A program made the translations under genes and the position numbers. Below the pieces are notes generated by a model. That model was not told the DNA's origin. It ran no database searches and saw only the letters and a program-made list of their open reading frames with translations. Positions 8,951 through 16,675 of a DNA stretch of 64,000 nucleotides are shown here, one piece after another. Origin of the DNA: Terrimonas sp. (lineage in GTDB: Bacteria > Bacteroidota > Bacteroidia > Chitinophagales > Chitinophagaceae). The first letter of the stretch is position 1; the number at the start of each line of letters is the position of its first letter. The stretch covers positions 62,001 through 126,000 of the forward strand of contig NZ_QCZJ01000003.1 in assembly GCF_003075435.1 (NCBI RefSeq), written 5' to 3'.

Positions 8951-9866
8951 AATAATAATACTGGTTATAGTGTGCTGCTGTAACTGCTGTTTTTTTGCGG
9001 CAGGGCAGGAGTTGAATGCCAAAGTAACCGTAATAGCATCTCAAATTAAAAGTACTGTAGATAAAAAGGCATTTCAAACCTTACAAACGGCGCTTACCAA
9101 TTTTTTGAATAACAGGAAGTGGACGAATGATAATTACCAGCAACAGGAAAAAATTACCTGTAATTTCCTTTTAACCCTTACAAAGGATGTAGAATCCAAT
9201 GTATATGCGGCTGTGTTAACTGTGCAGTCGGGCAGGCCTGTTTATAACAGCGCGTATGTTTCTCCAATATTAAATTACCAGGATAATGATGTAACCTTTA
9301 AATATGTGGAGTTTCAGCAGGTAGAGTTTAACGAAAACAATGTAATGGGCACAGATCCCGCTGCATCAAATCTTACGGCCATTTTTGCTTATTATGTATA
9401 CCTGATACTTGGATTGGATTATGATTCTTTTTCTCCCCGTGGCGGCGACCAGTTTTTTAGAAAGGCGCAGAGTATTGTTACCAATGCACCCGACGGGCGT
9501 AATATAACAGGGTGGAAAGCTTTTGACGGACAACGTAACAGGTATTGGCTTGCAGAAAATTTTAATAATAGCAAGTATACATTATTACATGATACCTATT
9601 ATGCATATTACAGGCTTGGAATGGATAAAATGTATGAAGATGAAAACCAGGGCAGGCAGCAAATGCTGAACAGCCTGAATAACCTTAATACACTTAATGC
9701 TGATAATCCCAATTTATTTGGAGTGCAATTCTTTTTTTTAGGAAAGAATGATGAGCTGGCGAAAGTATTTAAGAAATCTCCGCCTCAGGAGCGGGTTAGG
9801 GCCTCTGAACTACTGCAAAGATTAGATATTACCAACGCGGAACGTTATAAACAGGAGTTGAAATGA
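8943..9866 (+). CDS. DUF4835 family secreted protein
   Basis: 307 aa with a signal peptide (hydrophobic, Cys-rich start, cleavage near FAAGQ). The mature protein carries the DUF4835 signature of a QELNAKVTV-like start and a long alpha/beta body with TSGRPVYNS-like and GLDYDSFSPRGGD motifs. Periplasmic and of unproven role; some databases link this family to type IX secretion (PorD), which I cannot confirm here. It overlaps coaBC by 8 bp and the DUF4296 gene by 4 bp, so translation is probably coupled. recN, often next in this block in relatives, is not here. Confidence 0.8.
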   Translation: MRKIIILVIVCCCNCCFFAAGQELNAKVTVIASQIKSTVDKKAFQTLQTALTNFLNNRKWTNDNYQQQEKITCNFLLTLTKDVESNVYAAVLTVQSGRPVYNSAYVSPILNYQDNDVTFKYVEFQQVEFNENNVMGTDPAASNLTAIFAYYVYLILGLDYDSFSPRGGDQFFRKAQSIVTNAPDGRNITGWKAFDGQRNRYWLAENFNNSKYTLLHDTYYAYYRLGMDKMYEDENQGRQQMLNSLNNLNTLNADNPNLFGVQFFFLGKNDELAKVFKKSPPQERVRASELLQRLDITNAERYKQELK

Positions 9867-10219
9867 AAGTACATTTAATGTTTGTGTTTTGTTTGTTTTT
9901 GCTAAGCGCTTGCGTTAAAAGTAAATCAGGCAGTGATATTATTGCTTCTGATAAAATGGGCAGTGTGATATTTGATATGAATGTGGCAGAAGAGTTTGTG
10001 AGTATATATGTTGCCAAAGACTCATCAAAAGATAAAAAAGCTGAACTGAGCAAAGAATATCAGAAAATATATTTGCTGTATGAAATAACGGAGCAGCAAT
10101 TTAAAGATAGCTACGACTATTATAAAGCCCATCCGGGAGCATATAAAATTGTGATAGATTCTTTAAACGCCAAAGCACAGCGGCGGCGGGAAGATCTTTA
10201 TCGTATGCCAAATTCTTAA
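9863..10219 (+). CDS. DUF4296 lipoprotein
   Basis: 118 aa. A lipoprotein signal peptide with Cys17 (LLSAC). The mature part matches the DUF4296 pattern: short helices with DMNVAEEFV, an ITEQQFKDSYDYYKAHP motif and a basic tail. Function unknown; it is conserved in Bacteroidota next to DUF4835. ATGA overlap with the previous gene. Confidence 0.75.
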   Translation: MKVHLMFVFCLFLLSACVKSKSGSDIIASDKMGSVIFDMNVAEEFVSIYVAKDSSKDKKAELSKEYQKIYLLYEITEQQFKDSYDYYKAHPGAYKIVIDSLNAKAQRRREDLYRMPNS

Positions 10220-10252
10220 AGAAATTTCCTAATAAGGAAGAAACCTGGAAAT

Positions 10253-11017
10253 ATGTTTGCAAGCAAAGATGATTTAAAGCTTTTTTACGGGATTGATATG
10301 GAGATCGGCCAATTCTTTATTGACAGGAAAATTCCGGAGAACAACCTGTATTGGAAAGGCAGGTATTTGTATATAACTCCAATGCCCGGGTATCTTTTTA
10401 TTCCTACCTATGTTGATCTGCAATATAGGCTGGGCTTACCTAAACAAGCATTACTTAGCGAGGAGCATGCCCGTTTCATAGAAGCCATTATGCATAGTAT
10501 CGGTAAAGAGGAATTTGAAAAAACAGGTCGTGAAGCGCATATCAACGAGTGTGTGGAGATTGCTGCCGCCTATGGAAAAAATGATCAGTTGCTCAACGAG
10601 CTTAAACAATATTTTGCGGGAACCAATGCTATTAACGGCATAGATTTCGGACTGCCTTTAAAAGCGCTTAACAGGGTAGACAGTTATTTATTTACATTAT
10701 GCTTTTTCGATTTTGATAATGATACCAAAAAGAAAATGATTGATGCCTGGCATGCATTGATGACATTTTACCTGCTTACAGATGATATGGATGATATGAA
10801 AGATGACGCGACAGCCAAAGAAGATAATTCCATATTGGATGCAGGATTAACATTGGAAGGAGTGAAAACAATAGAAACATTAATGCACCAGTGTTATATG
10901 GCTATGAATGAAATAAACCCTGTGTTTGCAAACAGGATAGATTATAGCTGGCAACAGATTGACGTAAAAAATGTAATAGAAGAATATTTAAAGGCTGAAG
11001 GAAGATCAATCAATTAA
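10253..11017 (+). CDS. conserved hypothetical alpha-helical protein with an aspartate cluster
   Basis: 254 aa, no signal peptide and no membrane segment; likely cytosolic and helical. I do not recognise the family with certainty. The C-terminal half has an acidic cluster, LLTDDMDDMKDD (about residues 175-186), which superficially resembles the DDxxD metal site of isoprenoid synthases. The second NSE/DDxxD site and the RY pair are not evident, so I do not call a terpene synthase. It starts 33 bp after the DUF4296 gene and converges on the response regulator (12-bp overlap at 11006-11017). Confidence 0.7.
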   Translation: MFASKDDLKLFYGIDMEIGQFFIDRKIPENNLYWKGRYLYITPMPGYLFIPTYVDLQYRLGLPKQALLSEEHARFIEAIMHSIGKEEFEKTGREAHINECVEIAAAYGKNDQLLNELKQYFAGTNAINGIDFGLPLKALNRVDSYLFTLCFFDFDNDTKKKMIDAWHALMTFYLLTDDMDDMKDDATAKEDNSILDAGLTLEGVKTIETLMHQCYMAMNEINPVFANRIDYSWQQIDVKNVIEEYLKAEGRSIN

Positions 11018-11656
11018 GTTGTTGCGAACTGCAAAAAAAACAAGCCCCGCTGTATTTTTTACGTTAAATCTTGCCATCAGCCTGTCTTTAATAGCTTCAA
11101 CCGTTCGCGGGCTGATGTCCATTTTTTGGGCAATTTCAGTTGCAGTAAATTCCATGCATAATAAACGTAATACCTCGCGTTCTTTATCGCTCACAACAAT
11201 TTCGCTATTCAGCGATGGAATGGTTTTAGTACGTGCATGAGATTTCTTGAGTAAAACCTTATTTACAAAATTATTAAGGTAATAGCCCTTGGTTACTACT
11301 TCAACAATCGCTTTTTTAATTTCCGAAGGATCAGCGCTTTTAAGTAAATATCCGTTGGCCCCATTTTCCATCAGGTGAGAAACAAACCGTTCGTCTTCAT
11401 ACATTGTTAAAACAATCACGTGAATCTTGGGAAAGTCCTTGCTGATTGTTTTTGTTGCTTCAATGCCATCCTTTACGGGCATACGTAAATCCATCAAAAC
11501 TACATCCGGCTCAGCAGCAGTTAGCCCATTGAGCAATTCCTCTCCATTCTCGGCTTCTAACACAAATTTAATATTGGTGTAAGGGCGCAATGACAGAATT
11601 ACACCTTTGCGGAATATTTTATGATCATCAGCAATAGCAACTTTAATAATGCTCAT
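11006..11656 (-). CDS. NarL/FixJ-type response regulator
   Basis: 216 aa. Receiver domain (1-125) with acidic pair D10-D11, phospho-acceptor D56 (LMDLRMP) and the conserved Lys in LLKSADP. C-terminal LuxR-type HTH (about 150-215) with VSDKEREVLRLL and MDISPRTVEAIKDRL. Transcribed directly after the HisKA_3 kinase gene (26-bp gap), so the two form a cognate pair. Confidence 0.93.
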   Translation of the reverse strand: MSIIKVAIADDHKIFRKGVILSLRPYTNIKFVLEAENGEELLNGLTAAEPDVVLMDLRMPVKDGIEATKTISKDFPKIHVIVLTMYEDERFVSHLMENGANGYLLKSADPSEIKKAIVEVVTKGYYLNNFVNKVLLKKSHARTKTIPSLNSEIVVSDKEREVLRLLCMEFTATEIAQKMDISPRTVEAIKDRLMARFNVKNTAGLVFFAVRNNLID

Positions 11657-11682
11657 AAAGTGGTTATTCGGTTTTAAGTCCT

Positions 11683-12510
11683 TTAATTACTCATTTCATA
11701 ATCTTCAATGGGCACTTCTAATGTTACTTTAAAATATGTTTCAGACGGATCTCTTTCAAATTCAATCTTAGCCTGGAGTACTTTAGCGCGGCTTTGAATA
11801 TTTTTAAGTCCTAACCCTAAAGCACTCTTATTAAGTCTTTCAAAGTCAGCCTGTGTAATGCCTCTCCCGTCATGGTGCAATCTTATAAAGAATTTGTCTT
11901 CATTATAATTTTGAGTGACGTGAATAAAGCTGGATCCGCTGTGTTTCAGAATGTTGTTTACCAACTCCTGTATAACGCGGAATATCAGCAGTTCTTGTTC
12001 AGGTCTCAATCTTTGCCTGTAGTCATGAAACCTTGAACTGGCATTTACCACACCTGATCCGCTGATCTTTTGAAAAAGATCATTTACCGCAGATTCTAAT
12101 CCGAAATTCTTTAGGGTAGGAGGCATAAGGCTATGAGAAATATTACGGATCAGTTGTATGGTATCGTCAATAATTTGCTTTGCATTATAAATGCTTTGAA
12201 GCTGTGTGTTAATATCCTGGTGTACAAGGTTTTCATTTAAATACAGCCTGGCTGTAGCAAGAAGGGGTCCGGCATCATCATGCAAATCAGCAGCTATACG
12301 TTGCCGTTCTTCCTCCTGCCAGCGTATTGAGGCATTCAACAAGATCTTTTGTTGCTCTTCTTCCATTTCCTGCAACTGCGACTGGTATCTTATAACCCTC
12401 CGTTGATGAAAAATAATGAATACAATAAGCCCTATGGCAAGCGCAAGCATACCCATGGTACCAAACAGGAGAATAGGTTGGGTAGTTGACTGCACTTGTA
12501 GGAGTATCAT
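11683..12510 (-). CDS. membrane sensor histidine kinase (HisKA_3)
   Basis: 275 aa. One N-terminal TM helix (about 13-34), a short coiled coil (40-65), a HisKA_3 dimerisation domain with phospho-His77 (IAADLHDDAG) and a C-terminal HATPase (N box VIQELVNNILKHS, then LGLKNIQSRA). There is almost no extracellular sensor part, so input may come from the 7TM protein encoded 24 bp upstream. It phosphorylates the adjacent NarL-type regulator by inference. Confidence 0.92.
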   Translation of the reverse strand: MILLQVQSTTQPILLFGTMGMLALAIGLIVFIIFHQRRVIRYQSQLQEMEEEQQKILLNASIRWQEEERQRIAADLHDDAGPLLATARLYLNENLVHQDINTQLQSIYNAKQIIDDTIQLIRNISHSLMPPTLKNFGLESAVNDLFQKISGSGVVNASSRFHDYRQRLRPEQELLIFRVIQELVNNILKHSGSSFIHVTQNYNEDKFFIRLHHDGRGITQADFERLNKSALGLGLKNIQSRAKVLQAKIEFERDPSETYFKVTLEVPIEDYEMSN

Positions 12511-12534
12511 TGTTTTCGTCAGGGTTTATAAAAT

Positions 12535-13218
12535 TCAGCGTTTTTTGGATATGGTTTTGCCGGCGTATTTTCTTTCGGGTTTGGTTTTAATCATAATTGC
12601 GAATGAAAAAATAACGTTTTTTACAATATAAAGTGTATCATGTATCAAATCATAAATTTTTTTAAAATCTGCTTCTTCCATATTATTCTTTGCATAAATA
12701 AACGGAAAGAAGGTCCCTGCTGAATATATTATGATCGCAACAACTATCCAGAAAACCGGTGAGGAAAATAAATAAAGAGAACTCGGATCGTTCATTCTCT
12801 CAAATAAATAAAAAATGCTATAAATTAATAAAGTAAGCGATGTAATACCAGTTGGAATGGAATCAAAAGCATCGTGAGGAGCAGTAATCAGGAAAAAAAC
12901 CAGGTAGGCGCCAACAACTGCCGTAATACCCCACATTAACTTTTTAAAATTTCCGGATTCAATTACATGGAAAAAAAAGTAGGAAAGGATTGTAAATTCA
13001 ATAATAGTATGAACACTGCCTAAAAGGTAAAAGTATTTATCCTGTAATTGCTGGTTCGTGCTGATAACAAGATTGAAGAAAACATAGTAGATGAGTAAGA
13101 AAAAGATAACCCTTAGTCCTGAATTTTTTTTGGATTTTGAAAAAAATATAAACAGGACTAAGGGTAAAAAATCGGATAATACCGCTATATTTTGTAAAAT
13201 ACTACCGATGATTTCGAT
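12535..13218 (-). CDS. seven-helix membrane protein, no canonical start codon
   Basis: The frame is open from 13222 (TAA, 13222-13224) to 12535. The first ATG (12936) gives only 133 aa and would cut the protein in the middle of a series of membrane helices. Upstream codons keep clear coding character and encode three or four more hydrophobic segments (LPLVLFIFF, VIFFLLIYYVFF, TIIEFTILSYFFF), for about 7 TM in total. No ATG, GTG or TTG lies in this extension. The ATC at 13216-13218, giving I/M-EIIGSILQNIAVLSDF, is the best candidate start; a TATATTTG box lies just upstream. It precedes a kinase-regulator pair with little sensor domain, so a role as membrane sensor or partner is plausible. Function unknown. 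Confidence 0.6.
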   Translation of the reverse strand: MEIIGSILQNIAVLSDFLPLVLFIFFSKSKKNSGLRVIFFLLIYYVFFNLVISTNQQLQDKYFYLLGSVHTIIEFTILSYFFFHVIESGNFKKLMWGITAVVGAYLVFFLITAPHDAFDSIPTGITSLTLLIYSIFYLFERMNDPSSLYLFSSPVFWIVVAIIIYSAGTFFPFIYAKNNMEEADFKKIYDLIHDTLYIVKNVIFSFAIMIKTKPERKYAGKTISKKR

Positions 13219-13225
13219 GTTTTAC

Positions 13226-13233
13226 CAAATATA
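13226..13233 (-). promoter_or_regulatory. -7-like box before the 7TM protein
   Basis: TATATTTG on the minus strand, matching TAnnTTTG, ending 7 nt before the proposed ATC start. No clear -33 TTG at the usual distance. If used, the transcript would be nearly leaderless. Confidence 0.35.
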
Positions 13234-13250
13234 ACTACTAAAACCCTAAA

Positions 13251-13622
13251 TTAAAAACTCCAGGTAAACCATTGTTCCCTCTTTGAGAATCTGTTGGCTA
13301 CGATTCCGTACTCTTTTTTCAGATCTCCCTGGTAGTTAACCGCTGTATAATCAAGAATAGCTTTTCCGTTGCTGTCAACTCCAATAAACACATAAGTGTC
13401 AACGCCTTTATCGTTTAGCGCTTTGTAAATGGTTATACCAACGCATTCAGGTTGATTAAGCAATTTCTCCAGAATGCTTTTGCCAACAAAATGGCAATGG
13501 GTTTCGCCGTTAAGGTCATAATAATCCTTCACCATTTTAGCCCCTTTTTCAAATCCAATGTTTTCCCCAATGTTTTCGAGTGATACAGGGGTTTCCTGTA
13601 ACAAATTGTTGTTTTTTGTCAT
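13251..13622 (-). CDS. conserved hypothetical small cytosolic protein
   Basis: 123 aa, no signal peptide or TM. It has an MVKDYYDLNGETHCHFVGKSILEK segment with a His/Cys pair and a beta-rich C-terminal half (GVDTYVFIGVDSNGKAILDY). I recall similar unnamed proteins in Chitinophagaceae but no function. It stands alone between the gene-free region and the 7TM gene, 32 bp upstream of the latter. Confidence 0.7.
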   Translation of the reverse strand: MTKNNNLLQETPVSLENIGENIGFEKGAKMVKDYYDLNGETHCHFVGKSILEKLLNQPECVGITIYKALNDKGVDTYVFIGVDSNGKAILDYTAVNYQGDLKKEYGIVANRFSKREQWFTWSF

Positions 13623-13666
13623 AGTTATAGTTTTTGTGGTTTAAGAAATTAAGGATTGATATATAT

Positions 13667-13697
13667 CAAATATGCACCCTCAATATAAAAGTGGCAA
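13667..13697 (-). promoter_or_regulatory. possible promoter of the 123-aa protein
   Basis: On the minus strand TTG (13695-13697), 20-bp spacer, CATATTTG (13667-13674), one mismatch from TAnnTTTG. About 45 nt upstream of the ATG. Confidence 0.35.
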
Positions 13698-13813
13698 CAG
13701 GAGGTGGGAAAACACAAAAAAAATAAGTAGAAAAAAATACTGTAAATAATTTATTTTCAATAACTTAATAATTAAATTGTTTTTTTTAAATAAAGTATAT
13801 TTACTTTTGTAAT

Positions 13814-13829
13814 ATAGTATTTTTACTAT
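13814..13829. promoter_or_regulatory. AGTA-N4-TACT palindrome, site 1
   Basis: ATAGTA TTTT TACTAT, a perfect 6+6 inverted repeat around four T. The central TAGTATTTTTACTA (14 bp) is identical to the site at 63984-63997. Lies 537 bp upstream of the first orphan response regulator. Confidence 0.45.
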
Positions 13830-14249
13830 GGTTTAATACGTAACTCCTTGAAAGGTCTACAAAACAGATAGGAAAATAAGCGCTAACAATGCCTGATTAT
13901 GTGTTGACGTGTTAAAAATTAATTTAATATGTGAAGTAGTAAAATAATTTAGAATCCGGAAGATTGATAATACTTTATGAGCAGATAGAGTGAGTAATTT
14001 TAAAATGAAAGTTGATTGACATAGGATTTTGCTTTGTTTTTTCAAAAAATATTGGAAATAAATTATTGGACGGTTTCAGGTATTGGATTTATCTGAGGTT
14101 GCTGAATCCCGCCAATCAACTTCGTTTTCAAAGGTAAATTTGTGCAAATTTTTCTGCAAGCGGGAATTTGCTGTTTTTTATGGATTCGGAAAATACTGTT
14201 TTATGTGTTTTTTTTACACGTTTAGCGAAGTTTAATTAAATTTAAAATC

Positions 14250-14274
14250 AGTATTTTAACTAAGTATAAATACT
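14250..14274. promoter_or_regulatory. two adjacent AGTA-N4-TACT-like elements, sites 2 and 3
   Basis: AGTATTTTAACT (14250-14261, one mismatch) and AGTATAAATACT (14263-14274, perfect half-sites) follow each other with 1 bp between, 91 bp upstream of the ATG of the response regulator at 14366. The position suits an operator or activator site. Confidence 0.45.
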
Positions 14275-14365
14275 ATGTTTTAATTGTTTTGATTTACGAA
14301 GTTTGTAAGCAATTAAGTTAATAATAATCAACTACTAATAACCCAAAGCTATTAATTTAATATCC

Positions 14366-15031
14366 ATGACCGCAACCAACAACTACCAGATTAAGGTTTC
14401 TATTGCCGATGACCACAAAATTTTCCGGGATGGAATAAAAATGGCAATGGGAGGTAAGGAATACCTGAAAATTATTTGGGAAGCTGAAAATGGCAAAGAT
14501 TTAATGCACAAAATGAAAATCAAGCTTCCTGATGTATTATTAATGGATATCCGTATGCCGGAAATGGATGGGGTAAACGCAATTTCTCTTATCAGGAAGG
14601 AATATGAGCAAATCAAGATAATTGTGTTAACCATGTATGATGACCAGGAGATGATCTCCAAAATGATGGAAATGGGGGCAAACGCGTACCTGACCAAAAC
14701 AACCGACCCGGAAGAGATTTATAATGCTATTCTTACCTGCATGAATGATGATTTTTATTTTAATGACCTGGTAAATAAAGCGGTATTATTAAAATTGCAG
14801 CATAAGAAACAGGTAAGACAATACTATCCTAACCCTGTTAAGTTCAACGAAAAGGAACTGAAAATACTACGCCTGATTGCCAATGATAAAACTACAGAGG
14901 AAATATCTAAAGAAGTTTACCTTAGCCCGAGAACTATTGAAACGGTAAGGCAAAATATGAAAGTGAAGGTTGGAGCTAAGACCATTGCAGGTTTGGTGAT
15001 GTATGGTATGCGAAACAGACTGATAGATTAA
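14366..15031 (+). CDS. NarL/FixJ-type response regulator (orphan, copy 1)
   Basis: 221 aa. Receiver domain with D15-D16, phospho-acceptor D61 (LLMDIRMPEMDG) and Lys in YLTKTTDP. LuxR-type HTH at about 155-220 (FNEKELKILRLI, YLSPRTIETVRQNMK). It is followed after 59 bp by a paralogue and has no kinase gene next to it. The clustered AGTA-N4-TACT elements upstream suggest regulation by itself or by a related regulator. Confidence 0.93.
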   Translation: MTATNNYQIKVSIADDHKIFRDGIKMAMGGKEYLKIIWEAENGKDLMHKMKIKLPDVLLMDIRMPEMDGVNAISLIRKEYEQIKIIVLTMYDDQEMISKMMEMGANAYLTKTTDPEEIYNAILTCMNDDFYFNDLVNKAVLLKLQHKKQVRQYYPNPVKFNEKELKILRLIANDKTTEEISKEVYLSPRTIETVRQNMKVKVGAKTIAGLVMYGMRNRLID

Positions 15032-15090
15032 GAATGCTAATATGAAAATCACACCTAAATCGCTAATTAGAAAGAAAAGAAGACATATTA

Positions 15091-15765
15091 ATGAAAATCC
15101 AGGATGCCGGAAATGCAATCAAAGTAATTATTGCGGATGACCATGTTTTATTTCGCGCAGGAGTAAAAACAGCACTTAGCTCAAAAAAGGATGTTCGGCT
15201 TATTGGCGAAGCCGATAACGGGCAGCAGCTTATTCACCTGCTTAAGCACTTACAGCCAGATGTGATTTTGCTTGATATACAGATGCCGATTATGGACGGT
15301 ATTACCAGTTTGCCTGAGATAAAAAAACTGTATCCGCATATCCGTATTATTATGCTTACCATGCATAACGATCATTCTATGATCTCTAAATTGATGGAGC
15401 TGGGCGCAAATGCATATCTTACCAAAAACTCCGATTCAGAGGTGATATATGATGCAATAAAAACCTGCTATACCAACGAATACTACTTTAACGATCTTAC
15501 CAATAAAGCGCTGCTTGACGGATTGCGTACCAAACGCAACAACGATAATTTTGTAAACACAGAAGTTAAATTAACTGACAAAGAAAAGCATATACTGCGA
15601 TTGATATGTGAAGAAAAAAGCACAAAAGAGATTGCTGATATGGTTGATTTGAGCCCACGTACGGTTGAAGCTATAAGAGATAAGCTGAAATCAAAAACCG
15701 GCGCCAAATCAATGGCCGGACTTGTTATGTATGCTATTAAGGCAGGTATCATCGAGAATAAGTAA
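15091..15765 (+). CDS. NarL/FixJ-type response regulator (orphan, copy 2)
   Basis: 224 aa. Receiver with D16-D17, phospho-acceptor D62 (LLDIQMPIMDG) and Lys in YLTKNSDSE. HTH with LTDKEKHILRLI and VDLSPRTVEAIRDKLKSK. It is clearly paralogous to the preceding gene (shared YFNDL.NKA segment linking the domains) and probably arose by tandem duplication. Its stop codon lies inside another AGTA-N4-TACT element. Confidence 0.93.
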   Translation: MKIQDAGNAIKVIIADDHVLFRAGVKTALSSKKDVRLIGEADNGQQLIHLLKHLQPDVILLDIQMPIMDGITSLPEIKKLYPHIRIIMLTMHNDHSMISKLMELGANAYLTKNSDSEVIYDAIKTCYTNEYYFNDLTNKALLDGLRTKRNNDNFVNTEVKLTDKEKHILRLICEEKSTKEIADMVDLSPRTVEAIRDKLKSKTGAKSMAGLVMYAIKAGIIENK

Positions 15766-15772
15766 TTTTACT
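15761..15772. promoter_or_regulatory. AGTA-N4-TACT palindrome, site 4
   Basis: AGTAATTTTACT; with flanks AAGTAA TT TTACTT it is a 14-bp palindrome. It overlaps the stop of the second orphan regulator and ends 22 bp before the aminotransferase ATG. Confidence 0.35.
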
Positions 15773-15794
15773 TTTCTTAAATAGTATCAGTATT

Positions 15795-16640
15795 ATGCCC
15801 GGCGGTTACTTTGTACATAATGGTCAGCTTTTTAGAGAAGGAAAACCGGTAATATCCCCCGACAACAGGTCCTTCAGGTATGGAGATGGATTATTTGAAA
15901 CGATGCGCGTTATAAGTAATAGCATCATTCTTAAAAAATTTCATTTTGAAAGATTGCTGAAAGGAATGGAACTATTAAAGTTTGACATTCCGGATTTTTT
16001 CACCTCTGCACACCTGGAGAGTGATATTATTTCTCTTTGTAAAAAAAACCGCATGGAAGATGCTGTAATCCGCCTGGTGGTTTTCAGGAGCGACGGTGGA
16101 TTATATGACCTTGAAGATATGCGCCCCAATTATATAATACAAAGTATTGCGTTGCAAAAATTACCTCATCTTAAGGAACAACCAGGCGGCATTACGGTTG
16201 ATATATATGAAGAAGCTACCAAACCCTGCAATGTGTTTTCTGAAATAAAATCTAATAATTTTCTGCCTTACCTGATGGCCGCAGTACATGCCAAACAAAA
16301 CAAATTGGGCGACTGTATTGTGCTTAACCAATATGGGCGTATTGCTGATGCTACAATTGCTAATGTATTTATAATAAAGAATGATGAAGTACATACACCA
16401 CCATTAAGTGAAGGCTGTGTTGCCGGTGTGGTACGCAGATTTTTACTTCAGAAGCTGCCGCTCCATGGGTTCAATGTACAGGAAAAGCCTTTAACCGTGG
16501 ATGATTTGCTTAATGCGGATGAAGTGTTTCTCACCAATGCTGTACGGGGTGTACGTTTTGTAAAGAAATTCAGGGATAAAACATATACTTCAAAACTTAC
16601 CAAAAGTATACAGCAGTTCTGGCAGGAGAGGCAGGCATAG
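15795..16640 (+). CDS. class IV PLP-dependent aminotransferase/aminodeoxychorismate lyase-like
   Basis: 281 aa, fold type IV PLP enzyme. Visible: the N-terminal FRYGDGLFETMRV motif, the PLP-binding Lys in EIKSNNFLPY (K152), the N-IADATIANVF segment and the C-terminal EVFLTNAVRGV. It could be 4-amino-4-deoxychorismate lyase (PabC, folate pathway) or a branched-chain/D-amino-acid aminotransferase; the length and the VFLTNA motif favour a PabC-like enzyme. 35 bp upstream of the photolyase gene, same strand. Confidence 0.85.
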   Translation: MPGGYFVHNGQLFREGKPVISPDNRSFRYGDGLFETMRVISNSIILKKFHFERLLKGMELLKFDIPDFFTSAHLESDIISLCKKNRMEDAVIRLVVFRSDGGLYDLEDMRPNYIIQSIALQKLPHLKEQPGGITVDIYEEATKPCNVFSEIKSNNFLPYLMAAVHAKQNKLGDCIVLNQYGRIADATIANVFIIKNDEVHTPPLSEGCVAGVVRRFLLQKLPLHGFNVQEKPLTVDDLLNADEVFLTNAVRGVRFVKKFRDKTYTSKLTKSIQQFWQERQA

Positions 16641-16675
16641 TTTATGGTTTACCTGTTTCAGTAAATAATTCTTTA

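Larger units (their letters stand above)
13623..14365 (+). other. 743-bp AT-rich gene-free regulatory region
   Basis: No convincing gene; a 62-aa minus-strand ORF here (13857-14045) lacks coding signs. The region is very AT-rich and contains three AGTA-N4-(T/A)ACT elements (13816-13827, 14250-14261, 14263-14274), a -7-like TACTTTTG at 13802-13809, and the probable promoters of the genes on both sides. It is unusually long for this window. Confidence 0.6.

Noticed and set aside
10253-11017. Terpene synthase call from DDMDD cluster
   Set aside because: Second metal-binding motif and conserved Arg/Tyr pair are missing.
13857-14045. 62-aa minus-strand ORF in the AT-rich gap
   Set aside because: Composition follows the AT-rich background and there is no promoter or homologous pattern.
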